Shown here piece after piece: positions 9,832 to 17,276 of a stretch of 35,633 nt of DNA. How positions within the stretch are numbered: position 1 is the stretch's first letter; every line of letters begins with the position of its first letter. Made by a program: the position numbers and the translations under genes. Source of the stretch: an uncultured Nitrosomonadales bacterium (GTDB lineage: Bacteria > Pseudomonadota > Gammaproteobacteria > Burkholderiales > Gallionellaceae); assembly GCA_903873725.1 (NCBI GenBank), contig CAIQPV010000514.1:1-35633 (forward strand), read 5' to 3'. The notes under the pieces are model-generated. The model was not told the origin of the DNA, did no database searches, and saw only the letters and a program-made list of their open reading frames with translations.

Positions 9832-9851
9832 CAAAAAAAGAGAGGCACATT

Positions 9852-10127
9852 ATGAAACTCGATCTCGGCAGCCTGTTCGGTTATTCCGCTGCTTTCCTGA
9901 CCACAATTGCCTTTGTGCCGCAGGCATTGCATTCCTGGCGCACGCGCGACCTCTCCGGCATTTCGCTGCCTATGTATGCACTGTTCACTCTGGGTGTGGC
10001 GCTGTGGCTCTGCTATGGCTTGGTGATCGGGAGTTTGCCTGTAATCGCAGCGAATGCTGTCACACTGGTACTTGCTTCGGTGGTGCTGTGGTTGAAGATT
10101 CTTGAACTCCGGCGCGGGATCAACTAG
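9852..10127 (+). CDS. SemiSWEET family (PQ-loop) sugar transporter
   Basis: Small inner-membrane transporter of 91 residues with three predicted TM helices and the family's PQ loop at AFVPQALHSWRTRDLSGIS. SemiSWEETs act as dimers that move mono- or disaccharides by facilitated diffusion. The ATG at 9852 is preferred to the frame opening at 9825, because AGAGG stands just before it and the family starts at the hydrophobic LGSLFGYSAAF helix. It lies 20 bp after gspB and is convergent with glycogen phosphorylase. Sugar specificity cannot be read, and the coupling with gspAB may only be positional. Confidence 0.9.
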   Translation: MKLDLGSLFGYSAAFLTTIAFVPQALHSWRTRDLSGISLPMYALFTLGVALWLCYGLVIGSLPVIAANAVTLVLASVVLWLKILELRRGIN

Positions 10128-10140
10128 CCATTATTCGACC

Positions 10141-10163
10141 GGGTTGTCCAAAGACGACAACCC
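10141..10163. terminator. Hairpin between convergent SemiSWEET and glgP genes
   Basis: GGGTTGTC (10141-10148) and GACAACCC (10156-10163) form a perfect 8-bp stem with a 7-base loop, 14 bp after the SemiSWEET stop codon and between two convergent genes. There is no T run after the stem on either strand, so it is not a canonical rho-independent terminator. It may still end or protect both transcripts. Confidence 0.35.
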
Positions 10164-10200
10164 AGTACACCCGCATTCTGCAAGAACATTCAAAAAGAGG

Positions 10201-12729
10201 TTACTTCAGAAAATTTGCATTGGCCTGGTCCTGGGTCAGGAGGCTGATTTTTACCGGCTTTACCTTCCATATATCGCTACAGTATTGCTCGATACTCCGG
10301 TCGGAAGAAAATTTTCCCATGCGGGCAACATTTACAATAGACATGCGGGTCCAGTGCAGGGGCTCGCGGTAGGCTGAACTAACGCTGGCCTGGCAATCCA
10401 CATAGGACTGGAAATCGGCTAATAGACGATAGGAGTCGCCTTGTAGTAGCGAATCCACCAGAGGACGAAACAGCTCGCGGTCGCCGTGCGAAAAATGCCC
10501 GTCGCGGAGCAGATCGATCACTGCCCGTAACTCGTCGTTGCCCTGATAAATCTTGTATGGATCGTAGCCGTTATTTCGGGTCGCCTGAACCTCCCCGGCA
10601 GTCAGGCCGAACAAAAAGAAATTTTCGGCGCCAACCTCCTCGCGGATCTCCACATTGGCCCCGTCAAGGGTACCGATGGTGAGTGCGCCGTTCATCGAGA
10701 ATTTCATGTTGCCGGTGCCTGAAGCCTCCTTGCCGGCAGTGGATATCTGCTCCGAGAGGTCGGCAGCCGGATACACGCGCTGACCGTTGGTTACATTGTA
10801 ATTGGGCAGGAACAGCACCTTCAGGCGATCGCGGACTACCGGGTCCTTGTTGACCACTTCCCCCACGGAACTGATCAACTTGATCATCAGTTTTGCAAAG
10901 TGGTAGCCGGGTGCGGCCTTGCCGCCAAAAATGAAGGTGCGTGGCTGGATATCGGCATCGGGGTCTGATTTGATCCGGTGATACAGCGCCACGATATGCA
11001 AGACGTTGAGGTGCTGCCTCTTGTACTCGTGGATGCGCTTGACCTGAACGTCGAACAGTGACTCCGGGTCAATGGAAATGCCGGTGGCGCGCCGGGCATG
11101 ACGTGCGAAGTCTTCTTTCACGGCGCGCTTGATGAAGCGCCATTCGCGTTGAAAACCGGCATCTTCGCAAAGGGGCTCGATACGTTTTAACTGTTGCAGA
11201 TCCTTGATCCAGTCCTCACCGATAGCCTGACAAATAAATTTGGTTAACCGCGGGTTCGCCAGTGCAATCCAGCGCCTCGGCGTGACGCCGTTGGTGATGT
11301 TGGTAAATTTGTGCGGCCACAGGGCGTGAAAGTCCGTCAGTACATCCTGCTTCAACAAGTCGCTGTGCAGTTCGGCCACGCCATTGATGGCATGGCTGGC
11401 AACGCTCGCCAAATTCGCCATGCGAACATAGCGCTCACCTGATTCGTCGATCAGTGACAGGCGTGCCAGACGTCCGGCATCCGCGGGAAAGCGCATTCTC
11501 ACCTCATCCAGAAAGTGCGCATTAATTTCGAAGATGATCTCCATGTGACGCGGCAGAATACGGGACATCAGGCCGACCGGCCAGCGTTCCAGCGCCTCGG
11601 GCAACAAGGTATGGTTGGTGTAGCCGAAGCTCTGCCGGGTCACCGACCATGCGGTGTCCCATTCCATTCCGTTTTTATCCACCAGCAGGCGCATCAGTTC
11701 TGCGATGGCGATCGCCGGATGCGTATCGTTCAGTTGTACGGCAAACTTTTCGTGGAAGCGCTCCAGCGGAATGTGCTGCACCCGCAAAATGCGCAGCATG
11801 TCCTGCAGGGAACAGGAAACAAAGAAGAACTGTTGCTCAAGGCGGAGTTCCTTGCCCTGGATTTGTTCATCATTGGGATAAAGCACTTTGCTGATATTTT
11901 CTGACACCACTTTTTTTTGCACGGCACCGTAATAGTCGCCGCGATTGAATACACCCAGATCAAAAGATTCAGGCGCTTCCGCCCGCCATAACCGCAGGGT
12001 GTTGGAAGTATTGTTGCGGTAGCCTAAAATAGGCGTGTCGTAGGGAATACCCAGTACCGTGCGAGCCGGCACCCAGCGCACTTTGCTGCAACCGGAATCG
12101 TCCACCCAGTGCTCGGTGTGTCCCCCAAGCTTGACCTCGACAGCCCATTCCGGGCGTGAGATTTCCCATGGGTTTCCCTTTAACAGCCATTTGTCGGTTT
12201 GCTCAACCTGCCAACCATCAACTATATGTTGGGAAAATATGCCGAACTCGTAGCGAATGCCGTAGCCCAAAGACGGAATTTCCAGGGTTGCCATTGAATC
12301 CAGATAGCATGCGGCAAGACGCCCCAAGCCCCCGTTCCCGAGCCCGGGTTCCACCTCCTGCCCCAGCAGTTCTTCGAAACTCAGACCGAGTTCCCGTATC
12401 GCCTGACGCGCAGGCTCCTGAATACCAAGATTGATCAGGTTGTTTCCCAGATGGGGACCAAGCAGGAACTCTGCGGAGAAGTAGGCCACAGTCCTGGAAC
12501 CCTGTCGCGTATATGCTTCAGCAGTGCTGATCCAGCGTTGCAGAAGGCGGTCGCGCACCGTATAGGCAAACGCCATATAGTAATCGTGCTTGGTGGCAAG
12601 CGCCGGGAACTTGCCCTGCACGTAGTAAAGATTGTCGAGAAAAGCCCTCTTCAGCGCCTCTTTGTTAAGGCCTGTATGACTGTCGTCTGTGTGGTCGGAA
12701 CGTTCCGTGGCGATTTCTGGATTGCTCAT
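10201..12729 (-). CDS. glgP: Glycogen/alpha-glucan phosphorylase
   Basis: Releases glucose-1-phosphate from the non-reducing ends of glycogen or maltodextrin; cytoplasmic GT35 enzyme using PLP. The 842-residue protein has the N-terminal YFSAEFLLGPHLGNNL, GNGGLGRLAACYLDS, the FAVQLNDTHPAIAIAEL motif, and the PLP site EASGTGNMKF, with the Schiff-base lysine at about 676. Length matches bacterial GlgP/MalP. The ATG at 12729 (MSNPE) has GAGGAA upstream; the earlier in-frame TTG at 12768 is not favoured. No glycogen synthase or branching enzyme is in the window. Two inverted repeats lie upstream at 12817-12836 and 12906-12926 and could be control sites. Confidence 0.97.
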   Translation of the reverse strand: MSNPEIATERSDHTDDSHTGLNKEALKRAFLDNLYYVQGKFPALATKHDYYMAFAYTVRDRLLQRWISTAEAYTRQGSRTVAYFSAEFLLGPHLGNNLINLGIQEPARQAIRELGLSFEELLGQEVEPGLGNGGLGRLAACYLDSMATLEIPSLGYGIRYEFGIFSQHIVDGWQVEQTDKWLLKGNPWEISRPEWAVEVKLGGHTEHWVDDSGCSKVRWVPARTVLGIPYDTPILGYRNNTSNTLRLWRAEAPESFDLGVFNRGDYYGAVQKKVVSENISKVLYPNDEQIQGKELRLEQQFFFVSCSLQDMLRILRVQHIPLERFHEKFAVQLNDTHPAIAIAELMRLLVDKNGMEWDTAWSVTRQSFGYTNHTLLPEALERWPVGLMSRILPRHMEIIFEINAHFLDEVRMRFPADAGRLARLSLIDESGERYVRMANLASVASHAINGVAELHSDLLKQDVLTDFHALWPHKFTNITNGVTPRRWIALANPRLTKFICQAIGEDWIKDLQQLKRIEPLCEDAGFQREWRFIKRAVKEDFARHARRATGISIDPESLFDVQVKRIHEYKRQHLNVLHIVALYHRIKSDPDADIQPRTFIFGGKAAPGYHFAKLMIKLISSVGEVVNKDPVVRDRLKVLFLPNYNVTNGQRVYPAADLSEQISTAGKEASGTGNMKFSMNGALTIGTLDGANVEIREEVGAENFFLFGLTAGEVQATRNNGYDPYKIYQGNDELRAVIDLLRDGHFSHGDRELFRPLVDSLLQGDSYRLLADFQSYVDCQASVSSAYREPLHWTRMSIVNVARMGKFSSDRSIEQYCSDIWKVKPVKISLLTQDQANANFLK

Positions 12730-12816
12730 CTTCAGTGCGTTCCTCGTAAGGTAAAGTGTCCTTATCAAAAAAATTAAGCAATAAAAATGCCGTGTATGAC
12801 AAGTTGATGAACTTAT

Positions 12817-12926
12817 TTAATTTTCAACTAAATTAATGAGATGGTATTTCCCTGACAGTTCAATGATGCACCGAGGAGAGAGTATCGACCTGTATAACCG
12901 GTTAAGATGCACTGGATTTGTGCATC
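12817..12926. promoter_or_regulatory. Inverted repeats upstream of glgP
   Basis: TTAATTT (12817-12823) pairs with AAATTAA (12830-12836), and GATGCAC (12906-12912) pairs with GTGCATC (12920-12926). A further GATGCAC copy is at 12865-12871. They fall between the glgP start and the end of msrA, so an operator for glgP is possible. The repeats are short and no regulator is identified. Confidence 0.25.
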
Positions 12927-12993
12927 ACATCGTCCATTTTCTTGCCGGGTGGTGGCACATCAATCTGAAAATCGCAGCCGGTGAAAACCTTAT

Positions 12994-13605
12994 TCATTGA
13001 TAGAGCCCCGGAAATTGCTTGCGCAATTGTTCTACCTTGGGTTGATCGTTGAAGACGATATAGGGCTGGTAAGGATGCAAGGCCAGATAGTTCTGGTGAT
13101 GCTCTTCTGCCGGATAGAATTGTTGCAGCGGCACGACTTGTGTGACAATTGGCGCGGGAAAAGTGTGCGCAGCGGTAAGCTGCTGAATGTAACTTTGTGC
13201 AATACTTTGCTGCTCGGTGCTGGTGAAGAAAATCGCCGAACGGTATTGGCTGCCGGTATCAGGGCCTTGGCGATTAAGCTGGGTAGGGTTGTGAGCCACG
13301 CTGAAAAAAACTTGCAGCAATTTCTGGTATGAGACCTGTGCCGGGTTGAAGCGGACGCGCACCGATTCGGCATGTCCGGTGTCGCCATTGCTGACTAATT
13401 CGTAATGCGCCGTGGCCGCATTGCCGCCCGCATAGCCGGACACCACTTCGGACACCCCTTTGACGTGCTTGAACACCGCATCCACGCCCCAGAAACATCC
13501 TCCGGCAAATACTGCCGTTTGCTCGGGTGGATTTGCGCCGGCGTTTGAAAATACACCCATAGCCAGCATGAAACATAAATTACGGATGAATTTGATAGTC
13601 AGCAT
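12994..13605 (-). CDS. msrA: Peptide methionine sulfoxide reductase MsrA, exported
   Basis: Reduces the S-epimer of methionine sulfoxide in proteins. The 203-residue product starts with a signal peptide (MLTIKFIRNL... to about residue 24, ending SNAGA), so it should act in the periplasm. The active site is GGCFWG (35-40), with nucleophile Cys37. The conserved GYAGG, GHAESVRV, NPTQLNRQGPDTGSQYRS and YHxxYL-like EEHHQNYL segments follow. After Cys37 there is no other cysteine, so the usual C-terminal resolving cysteine is missing and the sulfenic acid must be reduced by a partner. The start at 13605 has a perfect AAGGAG. It lies 85 bp after msrB on the same strand and is probably co-transcribed from the SigF-like promoter upstream of msrB. 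Confidence 0.94.
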   Translation of the reverse strand: MLTIKFIRNLCFMLAMGVFSNAGANPPEQTAVFAGGCFWGVDAVFKHVKGVSEVVSGYAGGNAATAHYELVSNGDTGHAESVRVRFNPAQVSYQKLLQVFFSVAHNPTQLNRQGPDTGSQYRSAIFFTSTEQQSIAQSYIQQLTAAHTFPAPIVTQVVPLQQFYPAEEHHQNYLALHPYQPYIVFNDQPKVEQLRKQFPGLYQ

Positions 13606-13690
13606 GATAACGCTCCTTAAAATCAAGCAAATGCAGGGGATGAAAATCGTCGGTAGACCGCCCAGGCAGGCGAAGAAAAAATCAGCATTT

Positions 13691-14230
13691 TCAGATCCTC
13701 TTCGGCACAAAACGCAACGCCACCGTATTCATGCAATAACGCAAGCCTGTCGGCCTCGGGCCATCGTCGAACACATGCCCAAGATGTGCGTCGCACAATG
13801 CACATTGCACTTCGGTGCGCGTCATGCCGAACATGTGATCGGCATTTTCATGGACATTTTCGGGTGCGATCGGCTGCCAGAAACTTGGCCAGCCGGTATG
13901 CGAATCGTACTTGGTGCCGGCGTCAAACAGTGCATTATCGCAGCACACGCACCGATACAGGCCGGCTTCGTGCCTGTCGTAACCCGGCTGCGAAAACGGC
14001 CGCTCGGTGCCTTGTTCACGCGTGACCTCGTAAGCCAATGGAGACAGTACCCTGTGCCATTCCGCATCTTTGCGAACCTTGGGCAGGGTCGCGCGCCCGA
14101 GCGGTTTTCCGTCGTCTGAAAATTGCATGATGGTCGCCTTGTCGCCGGCGGATGCCGTACCCGCAAAAGATCGGGTTGCCAAAACCACGGCGGCCCCTGA
14201 TAAAGCGTATAAAAATTGTCTGCGTTGCAA
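13691..14230 (-). CDS. msrB: Peptide methionine sulfoxide reductase MsrB with twin-arginine signal
   Basis: Reduces the R-epimer of protein methionine sulfoxide. The N-terminus MQRRQFLYALSGAAVV is a twin-arginine (Tat) signal, pointing to export of a folded, metal-loaded protein. Zinc ligands are C94/C97 (CVCC) and C143/C146 (CALC). The SelR core shows GTERPFS, YDSHTGWPSF, GHVFDDGP and the catalytic RYCMN with Cys166. At the SGCGWPSF position, where many MsrBs carry a resolving cysteine, this protein has threonine (SHTGWPSF). A GAGGAG lies about 8 bases upstream of the ATG at 14230. It is divergent from the ECF sigma gene, 148 bp apart, and heads msrB-msrA. Confidence 0.94.
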   Translation of the reverse strand: MQRRQFLYALSGAAVVLATRSFAGTASAGDKATIMQFSDDGKPLGRATLPKVRKDAEWHRVLSPLAYEVTREQGTERPFSQPGYDRHEAGLYRCVCCDNALFDAGTKYDSHTGWPSFWQPIAPENVHENADHMFGMTRTEVQCALCDAHLGHVFDDGPRPTGLRYCMNTVALRFVPKRI

Positions 14231-14331
14231 GATGGTCTCCTCGTGCTCGTCACTTTCATTTGAGTGGCAAATACTTCATACGGTTCAAAGTAACGCCAGA
14301 AACCAGTTATGATTCGCCACTTACGACCGTA

Positions 14332-14359
14332 TATTCGGTTGGAGCCGGAAACAAGTTAC
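14332..14359 (-). promoter_or_regulatory. SigF-like ECF promoter driving msrB-msrA
   Basis: Read on the minus strand, GTAACT (14359 to 14354) is followed by exactly 16 bases and then CGAATA (14337 to 14332). This fits the GTAACC-N16-CGAA type consensus that I recall for Caulobacter SigF and has the AAC -35 core common to ECF sigma factors. It would start transcription near 14325, giving a leader of about 95 nt before msrB. No comparable motif was found pointing at the sigma gene itself. Confidence 0.5.
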
Positions 14360-14378
14360 AAAAGATTTACCGAATTTG

Positions 14379-14918
14379 ATGACAGATCAAACCGACAATT
14401 TTGCAGCGTTGATGAGACAGTCCCAGAATGGGGACCAGCGCGCCTATGCAGGCCTGTTGCGGGAAACCTCGCGCTTCCTGCGTCCATTCCTTGCGAAACG
14501 CCTCAGCTTCACCAACGAAGTGGAAGATTTGTTGCAGGAAATATTGATCTCCATCCATAAAGCCCGCCATACCTACGACGGCAAGCGCGCCTATAAACCC
14601 TGGGTGTACGCCATCGCCAAGTTCCGTTTGCAGGATTATTTGCGTGCACACTATTCCGACCAGCTCCACCATGCTGTCGAATTGTCGGAGCTGGAAGAAA
14701 GTTTGCCCGAACATGTAACCGAAACCGGCATCAGTTACGAATCAATCAGTGTGGAAGTCCAAAAGCTCCCGGAAAAACAGGCAACGATACTGCAACTGAT
14801 GCATCAGGAGGGCTACACCGCCAAAGAAGTGGCGGAAAAAATGGGCATGAATGAGTCCGCCGTGAAAGTCGCGGCGCACCGCGCCTACAAAGTATTAAGA
14901 AAGAAACTGGAACGATAA
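14379..14918 (+). CDS. sigF: ECF RNA polymerase sigma factor (SigF type)
   Basis: Alternative sigma factor of 179 residues. Region 2 covers about 10-85 and includes EVEDLLQEILISIH (core-binding helix) and DGKRAYKPWVYAIAKFRLQDYLR (the -10-recognising part). Region 4 is at about 125-175, with LPEKQATILQLMHQEGYTAKEVAEKMGMNESAVKVAAHRA as two halves of one HTH. ATG at 14379 is preceded by an in-frame TTG that the search also allows, and there is no strong Shine-Dalgarno. The stop overlaps the start of nrsF (TAATG), so the two are translationally coupled. In known SigF-NrsF systems (Caulobacter, Azospira) this sigma factor controls methionine sulfoxide reductases and oxidant defence, which agrees with the divergent msrBA. 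The symbol is assigned by context and pairing. Confidence 0.9.
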   Translation: MTDQTDNFAALMRQSQNGDQRAYAGLLRETSRFLRPFLAKRLSFTNEVEDLLQEILISIHKARHTYDGKRAYKPWVYAIAKFRLQDYLRAHYSDQLHHAVELSELEESLPEHVTETGISYESISVEVQKLPEKQATILQLMHQEGYTAKEVAEKMGMNESAVKVAAHRAYKVLRKKLER

Positions 14919-15553
14919 TGGTAAATATCGAAGAGCTTATTGACACGCTGGCACAGGATACAACGGCAGTGAAGCCGGCTCCCCATCCTTATCTGCTCAG
15001 TCTCAAATGGATGGGATGGTCAGTGGCCTACCTTTTAGTGTCGCTTATGTTCATGGGTTTGCGTCCGGACATGGCGATTAAACTGCATGAGCCATGGTTT
15101 GTTGCTGAAGTCATGGCACTTGGCGGCATTTTCATTGCCACTTCGGTCAGTGCAGCATTACTGTCGTTTCCCGATATGCACCAGATGCGCCGGCTTGCAT
15201 TTGCGCCGGTTATGGCATTTGTGTTATTTGTGCTGGTAATGTTTCTGGCATGGCAGGCTGACAACCCGCCTGCCCCCCTGCCCGTCCACAGCTTTGAATG
15301 CACTATCGGTATCGCACTGTTTTCGCTGTTGCCGACAGTCTGGACACTCTACGCAATGCGAAAATTTGCCAGCACGCATTATCACTGGGCGGGCAGCACC
15401 GCACTGCTCGCAGCCTTCAGCATCGGAGCATTGTGGCTCAGGCTGTATGAGATAAACGACTCGATCATGCATGTTGTCGAGTGGCATTATTTGCCGATGA
15501 TAGCCTTCGGTATTGCAGGCTTTGGACTGGGAAGAACATTTTTGAAATGGTAG
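14918..15553 (+). CDS. nrsF: NrsF-type membrane anti-sigma factor (DUF1109)
   Basis: Integral membrane protein of 211 residues with six predicted TM helices (about 30-48, 62-82, 93-112, 126-144, 158-176, 186-205) and a short cytoplasmic N-terminus starting MVNIEELIDTLAQDTTAVKP, as in DUF1109 proteins. Family members hold SigF inactive at the membrane until oxidant or metal stress; conserved cysteines or methionines have been proposed as the sensor. Here a single cysteine lies in the HSFECTIG segment, next to TM4. The 1-nt overlap with the sigma gene matches the sigma/anti-sigma arrangement. Confidence 0.88.
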   Translation: MVNIEELIDTLAQDTTAVKPAPHPYLLSLKWMGWSVAYLLVSLMFMGLRPDMAIKLHEPWFVAEVMALGGIFIATSVSAALLSFPDMHQMRRLAFAPVMAFVLFVLVMFLAWQADNPPAPLPVHSFECTIGIALFSLLPTVWTLYAMRKFASTHYHWAGSTALLAAFSIGALWLRLYEINDSIMHVVEWHYLPMIAFGIAGFGLGRTFLKW

Positions 15554-15663
15554 TTTCCGGTGAAGGTTCCCTGATCCCTCAAATCCGATGCAGATTCAAA
15601 TGCACTTTTCGTTGAACCGTCCTTCGCCACCCATCCCGCCTGTAATTTATGTACAATCACACC

Positions 15664-17220
15664 ATGCCACAAGTATTTCTTTATGACACCACCCTGCGGG
15701 ACGGCACGCAGCGCGAAGACATTTCCCTGTCGATTGAAGACAAGCTCAACATCGCCAAGCGCCTTGCCGATTTCGGTATCCATTACATCGAAGGTGGCTG
15801 GCCGGGTTCCAATCCCAAGGACGCAGAATTTTTCACACGTGCGGCCAAGCTTGATCTCGGCACCGCCAAGCTGGCCGCTTTCGGCAGCACCCGTCATAAA
15901 CACAGACAGTGCGAACAGGATGCCAACCTGCAGGCGCTGCTTGATGCCGCGACTCCGGTTGTCACGCTGGTAGGTAAAAGCTGGGACTACCATGTAAGCC
16001 AGGTACTCACCACCACGCCGGAAGAAAATCTGGCGATGATCCGCGAGAGCGTGGCCTACATGAAGTCCAAGGGGCGCGAAGTCATCTTCGATGCCGAGCA
16101 TTTTTTCGACGGTTTCCTAGCCAATCGGGAATTTGCCATGGCGACGCTGGAAGCTGCTGCCGGTGCCGGTGCGGATTGGCTGGTGCTGTGCGAAACCAAC
16201 GGGGGAAATCTTCCCTGGCAAGTTGAAGAGATCGTGCGTGCAGTTGCGCAGCGTATAAGGACACCGCTCGGCGTGCACTGCCACAACGACAGCGGCTGCG
16301 CAGTCGCCAATTCGCTGGCTGCCGTGCAAGGCGGCTGCCGGCAAGTACAGGGTACCATTAATGGTTACGGCGAGCGGGTCGGCAACGCAAACCTGGTTAC
16401 GATTCTGGCCAACCTGCAACTCAAGATGAACCGTCAGGTCATCGCCCCGGAACACCTGCGGGATTTGACCCGGCTTTCCCGCTATATTGCGGAAGTGGTC
16501 AATCTCAAGCTTGACGACCACACCCCCTACACCGGTTCCAGCGCCTTCGCCCACAAGGGCGGCATCCATGTCGCGGCCATGCTCAAAGCGCGCGACAGCT
16601 ACCAGCATATTGACCCCGCGCTGGTGGGAAACGAGATGCGCCAAGTCATTTCCGAGCTTTCCGGGCGCGGCAATATCCTCTTTCAGGCCCAAGCCATGGG
16701 CATTGACCTCAACCGGGAAGCGGCGCAACGCGTGCTGAACCACATCAAACATCTTGAACACGAAGGCTTCACTTTCGAGGCCGCCGAGGCAAGCGTGGAA
16801 TTGATGCTGCATCGCCTGCGCCCCGACTATATCCATCCCTTCGAACTGGTCGATTTCTTTGTGATCACGGAACGCCGCCAAAGCCGGGGCCTGTTGACGG
16901 AAGCGACGGTCAAGATCAAAGTGGGAAACGAAGTAAAATTTACCGCCGCCGAAGGCAATGGCCCGGTTAATGCCTTGGCTACCGCATTGAGCAACGCCCT
17001 GATCGGCGCCTATCCTATTCTGGAAACCGTGCGCCTGACCGACTACAAGGTGCGCATATTGGATAGTGCCACCGGCACCGCCTCGGCAACCCGTGTACTG
17101 ATTGATTTCCAGAGCGGCACCGAAGCCTGGACCACCGTCGGCGCCAGCCCCAACATTATCGAAGCCAGTTGGCGCGCGCTCTCGGACAGTATGGAATATG
17201 CGTTGGTGAGATTAAAGTGA
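15664..17220 (+). CDS. cimA: (R)-citramalate synthase
   Basis: Condenses pyruvate and acetyl-CoA to citramalate, the first step of the threonine-independent route to isoleucine. The 518-residue protein has the HMGL-type TIM barrel with FLYDTTLRDGTQ (5-16; catalytic Arg/Asp), the metal-binding HCHNDSG, NGYGERVGNANL, and the HKGGIHVAAM motif of the CimA/LeuA group. A C-terminal LeuA regulatory domain (about 385-515) is expected to bind isoleucine for feedback. MPQ at 15664 aligns with the family start; an ATG at 15649 is an alternative, and neither has a clear Shine-Dalgarno. It stands alone, 110 bp after nrsF. Confidence 0.95.
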   Translation: MPQVFLYDTTLRDGTQREDISLSIEDKLNIAKRLADFGIHYIEGGWPGSNPKDAEFFTRAAKLDLGTAKLAAFGSTRHKHRQCEQDANLQALLDAATPVVTLVGKSWDYHVSQVLTTTPEENLAMIRESVAYMKSKGREVIFDAEHFFDGFLANREFAMATLEAAAGAGADWLVLCETNGGNLPWQVEEIVRAVAQRIRTPLGVHCHNDSGCAVANSLAAVQGGCRQVQGTINGYGERVGNANLVTILANLQLKMNRQVIAPEHLRDLTRLSRYIAEVVNLKLDDHTPYTGSSAFAHKGGIHVAAMLKARDSYQHIDPALVGNEMRQVISELSGRGNILFQAQAMGIDLNREAAQRVLNHIKHLEHEGFTFEAAEASVELMLHRLRPDYIHPFELVDFFVITERRQSRGLLTEATVKIKVGNEVKFTAAEGNGPVNALATALSNALIGAYPILETVRLTDYKVRILDSATGTASATRVLIDFQSGTEAWTTVGASPNIIEASWRALSDSMEYALVRLK

Positions 17221-17276
17221 ACATCGCATGAAACTCCCCGCGATTCTCCGGACACTGAAATAAACTCCTGTCAGAA

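Noticed and set aside
10141-10163. Hairpin considered as a full rho-independent terminator
   Set aside because: The stem is perfect but no T tract follows on either strand, so it is kept only as a low-confidence hairpin.
15487-16101. 204-codon minus-strand open frame overlapping nrsF and cimA
   Set aside because: Antisense shadow of cimA with no family features.
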